Origin: Thermoleophilia bacterium
GTDB lineage: Bacteria; Actinomycetota; Thermoleophilia; Miltoncostaeales; Miltoncostaeaceae
Direction: 5' to 3'
Length of the DNA: 64,000 nucleotides
Assembly: GCA_009694365.1 (NCBI GenBank)
Contig: SHVE01000007.1
Span: forward strand, 1 to 64,000
Numbering within the stretch: the first letter of the stretch is position 1; each line of letters opens with the position of its first letter. The notes beneath the pieces were generated by a model. It made no database searches. It had not been told where the DNA came from and saw only the letters and a program-made list of their open reading frames with translations. The position numbers were made by a program, and so were the translations under genes. This document shows positions 24,922 to 33,372 of this stretch, in pieces.

Positions 24922-27042
24922 GTGCCCGAAAACGGCTTTCATAGCCCGATGACCACGGTGGGACAGCCAGTGCGCGATCTCACGGATCCCGCGCTGTACG
25001 TGAATCGTGAGCTCTCCTGGCTCGATTTCAACGCGCGCGTGCTCGCTCTGGCGGCCGACCACTCGCAGCCGCTTCTGGAGCGCTGCAAGTTCCTGTCGAT
25101 CTTCTCGAGGAATCTTGATGAGTTCTTCATGGTGCGCGTGGCCGGACTCATGCATGCCATCGCTGCTGGGCGGGCGTCGTCCACGCCGGACCAACTTCCC
25201 CGCGCGGAGGTGCTCGAGGGGGTCCGTGAGCGAGTACTCGAGATGGTGGCGCTCCAGGCATCGGTGTGGCGCGATGACGTACGCCCCACGCTTGCCGCCG
25301 AGGGCATCGTGGTGGCCAACGTCAGTGACATGCCCCGCGCGGTCCTCGACGAACTGGACGTTCTGTTCACGCGCGAGGTTGAGCCCATGCTCATCCCGCT
25401 GGCGGTGGGTCCGGGACTGCCCTTCCCGTACGTCAGCGGTCTGTCACTCAACCTCGGGCTGACCGTGCGGGACCCCTCCAGTGGGGAATCCCGCTTCGCC
25501 CGCGTCAAGGTGCCACCCATGTTGCCTCGCCTCGTACGCGCGGGCGACGTTCTGGTGCCCGTGGAGCAGGCCATCGCGGCCAACCTCGGCCACCTCTTCC
25601 CGGGAATGGAGATCACGCGTCGTGTGCTCTTCCGGGTCACGCGCGATGCCGATCTCTCGATCTCTGATGAAGCTGACGATCTGCTCAACGCGGTGGAGCA
25701 CGAACTCAGTCGACGTCGGTTCGGCGAGGCCGTACGCGTGGAGGTTGAGGCGAGGAGCAGTAACACCTTGCTCGAGGAGATCAAGGAGGGGCTTGGGGTC
25801 ACCGACGATCAGGTGTACCCCATCTCGAGTCTGCTCGATCACACGGCCCTCAGCGAGATCGCTGCCATCGATCGCCCCGACCTGAAAGACGCGCCGTGGG
25901 AGCCGCGCGTGCCCGCCCGCCTCATTGACGGCGGCGAGGAGGGTGGGATGTTCGCCGAGATCCGTCGCGGCGACATCTTGGTGCACCACCCGTACGACTC
26001 GTTTGAGGCGAGCGTGGAGCGGTTCGTGCACGAGGCCGCCGACGACCCAGACGTGGTGGCCATCGAGCAGACTCTCTATCGCACGAGTGGTGACACCCCC
26101 ATCGTGCCGGCGCTCATACGGGCGGCCGAGCGGGGCAAGGGCACGGTGTGCCTCGTGGAGTTGACGGCCCGTTTCGACGAGGCCCGCAACATCCGATGGG
26201 CCAAGGCCCTCGAGCACGCCGGCGTTCACGTCGTGTATGGCCTCCCGGGGCTCAAGACCCACGCCAAGTTGTGTCTGGTGGTGCGCCGCGAAGGCAACCG
26301 TCTGCGTCGTTATGCACACATCGGTACCGGGAACTACCACCCCACAACGGCGCGCCTCTACACAGATGTGGGCATCTTCACGTGCCGGGAGGAGATCGTC
26401 GACGACGTCGCCGATCTGTTCAACTACCTCACGGGGTTCTCGCGCGCACCCGAGTACCGACGGGCCCTTGTGGCTCCCGCGCACCTGCGCGATCAACTCA
26501 TCACGTGCATCGATCGGCTGACCGAACGGCATGTGGCGGGCCATCCGGGGCGCATCCGCATGAATCTCAACTCGCTGGTTGACGGGCGTGTGATTCAGGC
26601 GCTCTTCCGCGCATCATGCGCGGGCGTGCCCGTGGACCTGGTGTTGCGGGGCGTCTGCGGGTTCCTCCCGGGAATCCCCGGGGCGAGTGAAAATATCCGC
26701 GTCACCTCGGTGGTGGGACGCTTTCTCGAGCACACACGCATCTTCGTGTTCACCAGCGGGGACGAGCGCCACGTGCTCACCGGATCGGCCGACATCATGG
26801 CCCGCAACCTCGACGACCGCGTGGAACTCATCATTCCGGTGGAGGATGAGGGCATCGCGGACCACCTCGTGGAGATCGTCGACATCATGCGCGCCGACAC
26901 CTCTTTCGCGTGGTCGCTGCAGTCCGATGGCACGTGGACCCGGGTGGCACCGATCGACGGCCAACTGCCATTCTCGTCCCAGCAGGCGCTCATGGAGCGC
27001 GCGGCACCGCGTCCGGAGGCGGGCCCGAGGGACGACGCCTGA
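24922..27042 (+). CDS. ppk1: Polyphosphate kinase 1
   Basis: The 706-residue enzyme reversibly makes polyphosphate from ATP. N-terminal YVNRELSWLDFNARVLALA and FSRNLDEFFMVRVAGL are hallmarks. The two phosphohistidine-type regions are intact: GLKTHAKLCLVVRREG (autophosphorylated His) and LEHTRIFVFTSGDERHVL. LTARFDEARNIRWAKALEHAG and AHIGTGNYHPTTARLYTD are also diagnostic. Start GTG 24922, or ATG 24949 nine codons later, cannot be separated; a TATGGG box abuts the first. Together with the pst genes at 9-12 kb it points to active phosphate storage. Confidence 0.96.
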   Translation: MPENGFHSPMTTVGQPVRDLTDPALYVNRELSWLDFNARVLALAADHSQPLLERCKFLSIFSRNLDEFFMVRVAGLMHAIAAGRASSTPDQLPRAEVLEGVRERVLEMVALQASVWRDDVRPTLAAEGIVVANVSDMPRAVLDELDVLFTREVEPMLIPLAVGPGLPFPYVSGLSLNLGLTVRDPSSGESRFARVKVPPMLPRLVRAGDVLVPVEQAIAANLGHLFPGMEITRRVLFRVTRDADLSISDEADDLLNAVEHELSRRRFGEAVRVEVEARSSNTLLEEIKEGLGVTDDQVYPISSLLDHTALSEIAAIDRPDLKDAPWEPRVPARLIDGGEEGGMFAEIRRGDILVHHPYDSFEASVERFVHEAADDPDVVAIEQTLYRTSGDTPIVPALIRAAERGKGTVCLVELTARFDEARNIRWAKALEHAGVHVVYGLPGLKTHAKLCLVVRREGNRLRRYAHIGTGNYHPTTARLYTDVGIFTCREEIVDDVADLFNYLTGFSRAPEYRRALVAPAHLRDQLITCIDRLTERHVAGHPGRIRMNLNSLVDGRVIQALFRASCAGVPVDLVLRGVCGFLPGIPGASENIRVTSVVGRFLEHTRIFVFTSGDERHVLTGSADIMARNLDDRVELIIPVEDEGIADHLVEIVDIMRADTSFAWSLQSDGTWTRVAPIDGQLPFSSQQALMERAAPRPEAGPRDDA

Positions 27043-27070
27043 CTTCCGGTGACGCGCTATTGTGGTCCGC

Positions 27071-27355
27071 GTGAGTACCGAGAATCCAGTGACCACCGCG
27101 GATGCCGGGGCGGAGACACCGTCGTGGGCGCTGGCCGAGAAGCCGTCGTTCAACTCACCGGCCGCCGACCTCAATCAGCTCCGCAATGAGGCCAAGCGCA
27201 TCGCGGACGCCGCACCGGGACAGTCGGTGCACGATGCCGTGCTCATCCGGGCACGGTTCCTTGCGGAGGCTCTCGGTCACGATCTGGGCCTGCCCACGAC
27301 GTCGACCGGATTGGCATACGCCGACCTCGCCGTGCTGCTCTCGCAGTCGCGGTAG
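27071..27355 (+). CDS. Small hypothetical protein, 94 aa
   Basis: The function is unknown. The protein is soluble, acidic and helical, with NQLRNEAKRIADAAPGQSV and AVLIRARFLAEALGHDLGL. TATTGT at 27058-27063 ends seven bases before GTG 27071, favouring this start over GTG 27062. It lies 28 bp downstream of ppk1 and 24 bp before the BrkB-like gene. Confidence 0.6.
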   Translation: MSTENPVTTADAGAETPSWALAEKPSFNSPAADLNQLRNEAKRIADAAPGQSVHDAVLIRARFLAEALGHDLGLPTTSTGLAYADLAVLLSQSR

Positions 27356-27379
27356 GGACTCCGGGCCCGCCGCCCGCCG

Positions 27380-28225
27380 ATGGATCATCTTCGTACGGTC
27401 TGGGGTCTTACTACGGCGGTCGCGGAACGCGTGGTGCGTCACGGCCAAGCCCCGCGGGCGAGCCAGTTCGCCTATGTCGCGTTCCTCGCGTCTCTTCCGT
27501 TCATCTTCGTCCTTGTGTCGATCATCGGCCTTGTGGGCAGCCCGGCGGATTACACGCGAATCGTGGACAACGTCCGGGGCACGATCCCCGATCAACTGGC
27601 CGACCTCCTCGATCAGATGCTCCAGTCGGCATCGTCCAGTGAGTCGCAGTCGATTCTGTTCTTGCTGGTCGGTCTTCTCACCGGTCTCTGGATGGCGGGA
27701 AACGTGGTGGGGTGTATGACTGACGGCTTCAACGACGCCCTCGGGCGGCCGCATCGTCCGTGGTTACGTGGCAAGGCGCGAGGAATCGCGTTCGCAGTAG
27801 TCACCGCGCTGGTGTTCGTTCTCGCCACGTTTCTCGCCGTGGTGGGCCCGGGGGTCGTGCGATGGGCCCTGGACCATGTGGGGGCCTCCCGATGGAGTCA
27901 GATCCTGGTTCAGATTGCCGCCGCCCTCGTCGGTGCGGCCATCTTCTGGGGCTTCCTCATCATGTTTTACCGCTACGCATCCAACGAGCGGCGGGTCCCG
28001 GTGCGCGCCGTCCTTGTCGGGGCGGGCGTTGGGGTGGTGGGGTGGTTCATCGTGGCCAACCTGTTCCGCATCTACGTGGACAACTTCGATTCCTACAACC
28101 GGGTGTACGGCGGCCTCGGCGTGGTGGTGGTCCTCCTCGTCTCCCTGTTTCTCACTGGCCTCATGATCCTCGTGGGCGGCGAGACGATCGCGGAACTTCA
28201 CGATCGCGGGGAGCAGGTCGCCTAG
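27380..28225 (+). CDS. YihY/BrkB-family membrane protein
   Basis: This 281-residue integral membrane protein has about six helices and the family features RASQFAYVAFLASLPFIFVL (usually A-AAL-Y, S-P), LTGLWMAGNVVGCMTDGFN, RYASNERRVPVRAVLVGAG and YNRVYGGLGVVVVLLVSLFL, with the C-terminal GGETIAELHDR. YihY proteins have no established transport substrate; the older RNase BN label is wrong. The gene is followed by a strong perfect hairpin that probably ends the transcript. Confidence 0.87.
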   Translation: MDHLRTVWGLTTAVAERVVRHGQAPRASQFAYVAFLASLPFIFVLVSIIGLVGSPADYTRIVDNVRGTIPDQLADLLDQMLQSASSSESQSILFLLVGLLTGLWMAGNVVGCMTDGFNDALGRPHRPWLRGKARGIAFAVVTALVFVLATFLAVVGPGVVRWALDHVGASRWSQILVQIAAALVGAAIFWGFLIMFYRYASNERRVPVRAVLVGAGVGVVGWFIVANLFRIYVDNFDSYNRVYGGLGVVVVLLVSLFLTGLMILVGGETIAELHDRGEQVA

Positions 28226-28228
28226 CCG

Positions 28229-28279
28229 CACGTCCCCATGATCGGTCTGCTCCGCAGGCGGACCGATCATGGGGACGTG
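28229..28279. terminator. 19-bp perfect hairpin after the BrkB-like gene
   Basis: CACGTCCCCATGATCGGTC (28229-28247) is followed, after a 13-base loop, by its exact complement (28261-28279). It starts four bases after the BrkB-like stop and is not followed by a T run. A bare GC-rich hairpin like this is usual for high-GC actinobacterial termination. Confidence 0.7.
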
Positions 28280-28398
28280 GGCGACGGCCATCGGCCCGGT
28301 GGACGCCCCGATCGTTACGACCGGGATCGTCCCATCGGTGCCGTCGGGCGTCGCCCCGGGCTGCCGGAGATGGGGCGGTACCCCCACGGGGCACACGC

Positions 28399-28404
28399 TA
28401 CAAT
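28399..28404 (+). promoter_or_regulatory. -10 box for clpS
   Basis: TACAAT ends seven bases before the GTG at 28412, implying a leaderless clpS mRNA. No clear -35 hexamer is seen at the expected distance. Confidence 0.5.
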
Positions 28405-28411
28405 CGAATGC

Positions 28412-28720
28412 GTGGGTTCCGATGTCATCACGCCGCCTCGGGTGGCGCCGGGTGAAGCGGGGACCGGCCCGGGAAGCGGTCTCGGCCGTCCCATGTCGGT
28501 CATCGTCCTGAACGACAACCGCAATACCTTCGAGAGCGTCGCGACGATCCTGTCGCATTTCGTCCAAGGCGTGGACTACGCGAAGGGCATGGCGCTCGCG
28601 GCCATCATCCATACGATGGGGCAAGCGATGGTGTGGAGGGGCGACGCCGAGCGCGCGGAACTCATCTGGGAGCAGCTCAAGGGTGCAGGCCTCACCATGG
28701 CCCCGCTCATCGATGGTTGA
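28412..28720 (+). CDS. clpS: ATP-dependent Clp protease adaptor ClpS
   Basis: The 102-residue adaptor delivers N-degron substrates to the ClpAP/ClpCP protease. It has a disordered Pro/Gly N-terminal tail of about 30 residues and then the core MSVIVLNDNRNTFESVATIL, where ND-x-N-T-F forms the substrate and ClpA interface. The helical part includes GMALAAIIHTMGQAMVWRGD. Length and order fit the family. The start GTG 28412 follows the -10 box closely. The Bax-inhibitor-1-like gene comes 17 bp later, with its own Shine-Dalgarno sequence. Confidence 0.93.
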   Translation: MGSDVITPPRVAPGEAGTGPGSGLGRPMSVIVLNDNRNTFESVATILSHFVQGVDYAKGMALAAIIHTMGQAMVWRGDAERAELIWEQLKGAGLTMAPLIDG

Positions 28721-28737
28721 CGGATAGGAGAGGCCGA

Positions 28738-29436
28738 GTGGCCGAGGGTTCCCGACCGTCCGCGTGGTACGACCGAACCCGTGCCGCGACGGACGCGCAG
28801 TCCGCCGAGGGCGATCAGGTCACGCAGAGGGCGCTGTTCGCCCGCGTCATGTTCCTCGTGGCCATGACCTGCGGCTTCGCCGCCGCCGGCGCGTTCATCG
28901 CCCGCGACTTCACGGGCGGTTGGATGATCGGCGCGTGGGTGTTCGCCCTCGCCCTCGTCCTCGCCAGCGCATTCATCCGTCGGCAGAGCGGCGCGCTGGG
29001 CATGACGTTCCTGTTCGTGATCGGCCTCGCTCTCGGGATGGCCGTGGGGCCTGCGCTTCAGGCGTACGCGAGCCAGAGCGGTGCAGCGACCCTGTGGCAG
29101 GCCGCCGGAGCCACCGCGCTCTTCGTGGCGGGCTTCGGTGCCTGGGGCTACGCCACGCGGCGTGACCTTGCCCCGCTCGCCCGCATCGCGTTCTTCGCAC
29201 TGCTCGGGCTGATCGTCTTCGGCATCGTGCTCATCTTCGTCGCTATCCCGAACGGGCACCTGATCTACGCGATCGCCGGTCTCGTCATCTTCGCGGTCTG
29301 GACCATGTTCGACTTCCAGCGTTTGCGTCGCTCCACGGCGGGCGCGGCGGCGGTGCCGATCGCGCTCGGCATCTTCCTTGACGTTTTCAACGTGTTCCTG
29401 TTCTTCCTTCAGATCTTCGGTGGGGGCGGCAGGTAG
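28738..29436 (+). CDS. Bax inhibitor-1 / YccA-family membrane protein
   Basis: The 232-residue protein has seven predicted membrane helices typical of the BI-1 superfamily. Motifs include RALFARVMFLVAMTCGFAAAG, FGAWGYATRRDLAPLAR (the conserved G-Y-x-T-x-x-D-L-s) and FDFQRLRRSTAG. The last helix, FLDVFNVFLFFLQIFGGGGR, is a conserved C-terminal signature. A good ribosome-binding site AGGAG (28726-28730) fixes the GTG 28738 start. Bacterial members are pH-sensitive calcium-leak channels or regulate FtsH. Confidence 0.9.
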   Translation: MAEGSRPSAWYDRTRAATDAQSAEGDQVTQRALFARVMFLVAMTCGFAAAGAFIARDFTGGWMIGAWVFALALVLASAFIRRQSGALGMTFLFVIGLALGMAVGPALQAYASQSGAATLWQAAGATALFVAGFGAWGYATRRDLAPLARIAFFALLGLIVFGIVLIFVAIPNGHLIYAIAGLVIFAVWTMFDFQRLRRSTAGAAAVPIALGIFLDVFNVFLFFLQIFGGGGR

Positions 29437-29440
29437 CCGT

Positions 29441-31123
29441 TTGACCGGGTCCGACGCTCTGCTCCATGCGCTCGTCGCGCAGGGCGTCCGGGTTATCTTC
29501 GGCAATCCCGGGAGCACTGAACTACCGCTGATGAACGCGCTGGCCGCCCCCGGGTCGCCGCGCTTCGTCCTCGGACTCACGGAGCCCGTGGTCATGGGAA
29601 TGGCCGACGGCTACGCGCAGGCCACGGGGCGTCTGGGCGTGGCTCTGGTCCATGTGCAGCCGGGGATGGCCAACGCCATGTCCGGTGTGCTGAACGCCCA
29701 CCGGGCACGTGTGCCGCTGCTCGTCCTCGTGGGGCAGCAGGTGTCGTCCATGCTTCCGGGCGCGCCCTTTCTCGGCGGTGAGATCGTGGCGATGGCCCGG
29801 CCCATCGCGCGGTTCGCCGCCGAGGTGCATACACCGGACGATTTGGACCGGGTGCTCTCGGACGCGGTACGGGCAGCGTTCGGACCTCCGGCCGGCCCGG
29901 CCGTCATCAGCATCCCTCTCGAGTCGCAGGCGGGTCCGAGTGGCCCACTCGCTGCGCTCCCGGTGGGCGGGCGCGATCTGCCACCCCCCGACCCCGCCGC
30001 GCTCGATGCCGCCGTGGCCCTGCTGGCGGCCGCCCGCGCACCCATCATCCTGGCGGGCGATGGCGTGGTGCATGCGGGAGCGAGTGCACTCCTGTCGGCC
30101 CTCGCCACGCGTCTCGGTGCACCGATTATGGGAGAGCCGTTCGCGTCACGGCTCCCGGTCGATACCGACGACCCTATGGCAGCGGTCGCGCTCCCCCGAA
30201 CGGCGGCCTCCATTCGCACGACGCTCTCTCACCACGATGTGGTTCTCGCGATCGGCATGCCCGTGTTTCGCCTGTTCGGCTGGAGTCCCGGGCCGGCCCT
30301 GCCGCCCCGCACCCGCCTCATCCATGTGGACGTGGACCCTGAGGAGATCGGGCGCCTGCATGTGCCGGAGGTGGGAATGGTCGCCGATCCGGGCGTCGTT
30401 CTCGCGGGCCTTCGGGACCGACTGGGACCGGCGGATGCCCCGGCGCGTGCGCGGCGCGACGTGGTTGCCGCCGCCATCCAAGCGGCGCGAGCGGACGCGC
30501 ACGCCGAGGTCATGGCCCGTGTGGCCAACCGGGGTCCGATCACCGGGGCGGCGCTGTCACGGGCCCTCGGGTCGGCCGTTCGCCCGGACGATCTGCTGGT
30601 GGATGAGGGCATTACGGCCACCCGGGACCTGCGAACGCAGATGGGGGTGCGACCGGTGGGGTCGTGCCTCTGGCACCGCGGCAGTGCGCTCGGGTGGGGC
30701 CTGCCCGCTGCCGTGGGGGCGTCCATCGCGCACCCGGACCGCCGCGTGGTGTGCGCGCAGGGAGATGGCTCTCTCATGTTCGGGGTGCCCGCCCTCTGGA
30801 CCGCCGCCGGCGAGGGATCGCGCCTCGCCCTCGTGGTGGCGGACAACGCGGGATATGAGATCCTCCGGGCCGGCCTAGAGGGGATCACGGGCGTTGCGGA
30901 CGGGGGGTGGCCGGGTCTGGCTGTTACCGCACCCACGCTGGACATCGTCGGCATCTGTCGCGGGTTCGGCGCCAGTGCCGCGAGGGTGGATGACGCCGCC
31001 GAACTGGACGCGGCGATGGCGGATCTCATGGACCGCTCGGATCGGGGGCCGGCGGTGTTGGTCGCGGCCGTCTCGGGTCGCACTCCCGCGGTCGGTGGAC
31101 CGTTGGACGGCGCTCTCGGCTGA
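29441..31123 (+). CDS. Thiamine-diphosphate enzyme, benzoylformate-decarboxylase-like
   Basis: The 560-residue ThDP enzyme has the three-domain decarboxylase/acetolactate-synthase layout. The N terminus reads VIFGNPGSTELPLM (active-site Ser position of benzoylformate decarboxylase) and FVLGLTEPVVMGMADGYAQA (cofactor-activating Glu). VALVHVQPGMANAMSG places a His where the first catalytic His sits. The cofactor motif is GDGSLMFGVPALWTAA then VVADNAGYEIL. The second catalytic His region reads GMPVFRLFGWSPG, with Phe where the enzyme has His, so the substrate may differ. Start TTG 29441, four bases after the upstream stop, is probable; an earlier ATG (29378) would overlap that gene. Confidence 0.85.
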   Translation: MTGSDALLHALVAQGVRVIFGNPGSTELPLMNALAAPGSPRFVLGLTEPVVMGMADGYAQATGRLGVALVHVQPGMANAMSGVLNAHRARVPLLVLVGQQVSSMLPGAPFLGGEIVAMARPIARFAAEVHTPDDLDRVLSDAVRAAFGPPAGPAVISIPLESQAGPSGPLAALPVGGRDLPPPDPAALDAAVALLAAARAPIILAGDGVVHAGASALLSALATRLGAPIMGEPFASRLPVDTDDPMAAVALPRTAASIRTTLSHHDVVLAIGMPVFRLFGWSPGPALPPRTRLIHVDVDPEEIGRLHVPEVGMVADPGVVLAGLRDRLGPADAPARARRDVVAAAIQAARADAHAEVMARVANRGPITGAALSRALGSAVRPDDLLVDEGITATRDLRTQMGVRPVGSCLWHRGSALGWGLPAAVGASIAHPDRRVVCAQGDGSLMFGVPALWTAAGEGSRLALVVADNAGYEILRAGLEGITGVADGGWPGLAVTAPTLDIVGICRGFGASAARVDDAAELDAAMADLMDRSDRGPAVLVAAVSGRTPAVGGPLDGALG

Positions 31124-31137
31124 CCTGCCCGCGGCCC

Positions 31138-32352
31138 TCAGGGCGCGGTGATGGTCCCGTTCGACGACACGCGTGCGGCCGAGTGGCCGAAGTCGTGGTG
31201 CGAGAGCCGGGCGACGTCGGTGGCGGTGGACCCGCCTGCGGAGGGGATGCCGTCGCCGTTCATACGTGTGGGGACGATGCGGCCCGATTCGAATGTGCCA
31301 TCGGAGTGGAGCCTGACCTTGAGTACGCCGGCCATCCCGGAGTAGCCGGAGGTCGCGAACGTCTTGTAGCCGAGGAAGTTTCCGAGGCTGTACGCGATGA
31401 GGCGGCCCTTCCGGAACTCCATGCCGCGCATCACGTGCGGCCCGTGGCCCACGAAGAGGTCGGCCCCGGCGTCGATGACGCTGCGGGCGAGCGCGCGGGT
31501 CTGGCCGCGGGGCTCGCCCAGGTACGTCTCGCTGCCCTGAGGCACGTTGCGATACGCCGCGCCTTCGGCGCCCACGTGTGCCGTGACCACCACGATGGGT
31601 GCGAGCCGCTCCGCCGTCTTCACGAGCGCGATCGCACCGGGGATGTTGAGGGCGTTCTGCGCCCACGAGTACGGGGCGAGTCCGATGAGTGCCACCTTCG
31701 TCCCGCCCGGGGTGGTCTGGACGGCGATCTCACCCGGGCGCCCTGTGTGGAGGATTCCCACGGAGTCGAGAGCCCGTATCGTGGAGCGGACTCCGGCGCC
31801 ACCCCAGTCGTACGCGTGGTTGTTGGCGGTGTTCATCACCGTGAACCCCGCGTTCTTCAGGTTGCGTGCGTAGGACGGCGGGCTGGCGAACGCGAAGCAG
31901 GTGCCGCCGCTCCCGGTTCCGCATTTCGCGCTCGATCCGGTGGCGAGGGCCTCCTCGAGGTTGCCCAGAACGACGTCGCCCGTGAGCAGGGACCGGACGT
32001 TCGTAAAGAGCGTGGAACCCCCGGCCGGGGGCAGGCCGAACTCGGCCGTGCCCATAACGGTGTCACCGACCGCTGTCAGCGAGATGCCAGCCGGGGCGGG
32101 TGTCGCCGCCCGGGGCTCGGGGGCGACCGCGGCCGCGGCATCGACCCGCTCGACCGCGGGGCCGCCCGGTGTTCCCTCCCGTGGGTCGCCCCGACCTGAC
32201 GCGATGACGGCGACGATCCCGAGAGTCGCGACGGCGCACATGACCGCCAGCGCACGGTTCTGCGTGGTGCGCGTTGAGGTCGGTCGACGGCGGGGCGACG
32301 GGGACGTGGGGCGGTTACGGGATGTTCCCACGGGGATGACGTTAGTCCGCAT
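31138..32352 (-). CDS. CapA-family metallophosphatase-like protein
   Basis: The 404-residue protein has a basic cytoplasmic N terminus, one transmembrane or signal-anchor helix (RALAVMCAVATLGIVAVIAS) and an extracellular PGA_cap domain. Diagnostic segments are ISLTAVGDTVMG, GDVVLGNLEEALAT, VMNTANNHAYDWG, VVVTAHVGAEG, VIDAGADLFVGHGPHVMRGM and LIAYSLGNFLGY. CapA-like enzymes take part in poly-gamma-glutamate capsule or other surface-polymer synthesis. No capBC genes are nearby, so the substrate is open. It converges on the ThDP-enzyme gene with only 14 bp between the stops. Confidence 0.88.
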   Translation of the reverse strand: MRTNVIPVGTSRNRPTSPSPRRRPTSTRTTQNRALAVMCAVATLGIVAVIASGRGDPREGTPGGPAVERVDAAAAVAPEPRAATPAPAGISLTAVGDTVMGTAEFGLPPAGGSTLFTNVRSLLTGDVVLGNLEEALATGSSAKCGTGSGGTCFAFASPPSYARNLKNAGFTVMNTANNHAYDWGGAGVRSTIRALDSVGILHTGRPGEIAVQTTPGGTKVALIGLAPYSWAQNALNIPGAIALVKTAERLAPIVVVTAHVGAEGAAYRNVPQGSETYLGEPRGQTRALARSVIDAGADLFVGHGPHVMRGMEFRKGRLIAYSLGNFLGYKTFATSGYSGMAGVLKVRLHSDGTFESGRIVPTRMNGDGIPSAGGSTATDVARLSHHDFGHSAARVSSNGTITAP

Positions 32353-32671
32353 GCCCTGAACCACTGCCCGGGCTCGGACGACCGGTCACCGGGACGGGAC
32401 TACCACCGGTAGCGATCCGACGACCGGTACGGGCCACCGGCGCCCCCGACTCCCCGTCGGGCGTCCTCCTCGGGGGTACTTCATTCAGCCCCGCCGGTAT
32501 CTCCGTAACAGGCGGCACCACGCTCAGTATCTCGGCACGGCACAACTGAGGCCGAGAGGGTCGGACCCGGCGGTGAGGTGCTCGTACCGTTGGGAGCATG
32601 GGGCACCCTCAGGAGATCATCGAGAACGGTGCACACGGTTCTCCCGATCCATTGCCACCAGGCTCCGGTTG
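32353..32671. other. Gene-free stretch between CapA-like gene and lipM-like gene
   Basis: This 319-bp region separates the 5' end of the CapA-like gene from the 3' end of the lipoyl-transfer gene, both on the minus strand. It should contain the CapA-like promoter and a terminator for the dehydrogenase cluster. I see only short imperfect GC hairpins, such as CCCGAC/GTCGGG around 32446-32461, and no convincing gene. Confidence 0.4.
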
Positions 32672-33361
32672 TTAGAGCAGGGCGGCCACCAGCACGTCGG
32701 TGACTCGCTCCCGGGTGACCCCGGGGACGAGAGCGGCGACTCCTGTTGTGCGGGTAACGAGGTCGGCCACCGCCTCGGGGCCCGCACCCACCGCGCGCGC
32801 CAGTCGATCGTGGTCGAGGCGCATGGGGACGCCCACCTGAATGATGCCGCCCGCCTGTCGGCGTACCTGCGCGAGGCCGACGATCTTGCGGTCGTCCACG
32901 ACCACCTCCCACGGGGAGACACCGCCGAAGCAGAGTCCGGATGCGGGTCCCGTCGGCCAGGCGCGGGCCTCCTCGGGCGGGAGGGCGCGCACGCCGTTGA
33001 TACCGAGGGCGATGAGGGCGCTGGCCATGGCCTCGCCTACCCAGCGGTAGGCCTCCACAACATCTACCGGGAGCAGGGGGTGGCCGGTGGGCAGAACGAT
33101 GTCGATGGCGATCAGGTCATCGTCCCAGAGGACGGGACCGCCGCCCGACGGGCGGATGATCACCTGGAGCCCGTCGGCCGCCGCGCCCGCCGGGTGGATG
33201 CCCGCGGCCTGGGCGCGGCCGACCGTTATCGCGGGCGGAGACACGTGGTGCACCACGATCGCCGGGCAGTCACCACGGGCGAGGAGGGTTTCCGAGCGCA
33301 GAAGCGCCTCTGCCACCGGGCATGGGTCGGGGCGGATGTGCCGCCATTGAGTGGGCGGCAT
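32672..33361 (-). CDS. Lipoate-protein ligase / octanoyltransferase (LplA-LipM family)
   Basis: The 229-residue protein belongs to the BPL_LplA_LipB fold that transfers lipoyl or octanoyl groups to E2 lipoyl domains. The substrate loop is IIRPSGGGPVLWDDD (family R-x-x-G-G-G), and DRKIVGLAQVRRQAGGIIQ holds the conserved lysine. A cysteine in SGLCFGGVSPWEVVV sits where LipM has its catalytic Cys, so LipM-type octanoyl transfer is favoured over ATP-dependent ligation. It follows lpd by 11 bp. This is the last gene of the cluster that encodes the lipoylated E2-E1 protein and E3. Confidence 0.85.
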   Translation of the reverse strand: MPPTQWRHIRPDPCPVAEALLRSETLLARGDCPAIVVHHVSPPAITVGRAQAAGIHPAGAAADGLQVIIRPSGGGPVLWDDDLIAIDIVLPTGHPLLPVDVVEAYRWVGEAMASALIALGINGVRALPPEEARAWPTGPASGLCFGGVSPWEVVVDDRKIVGLAQVRRQAGGIIQVGVPMRLDHDRLARAVGAGPEAVADLVTRTTGVAALVPGVTRERVTDVLVAALL

Positions 33362-33372
33362 CGCAGGCCCTC

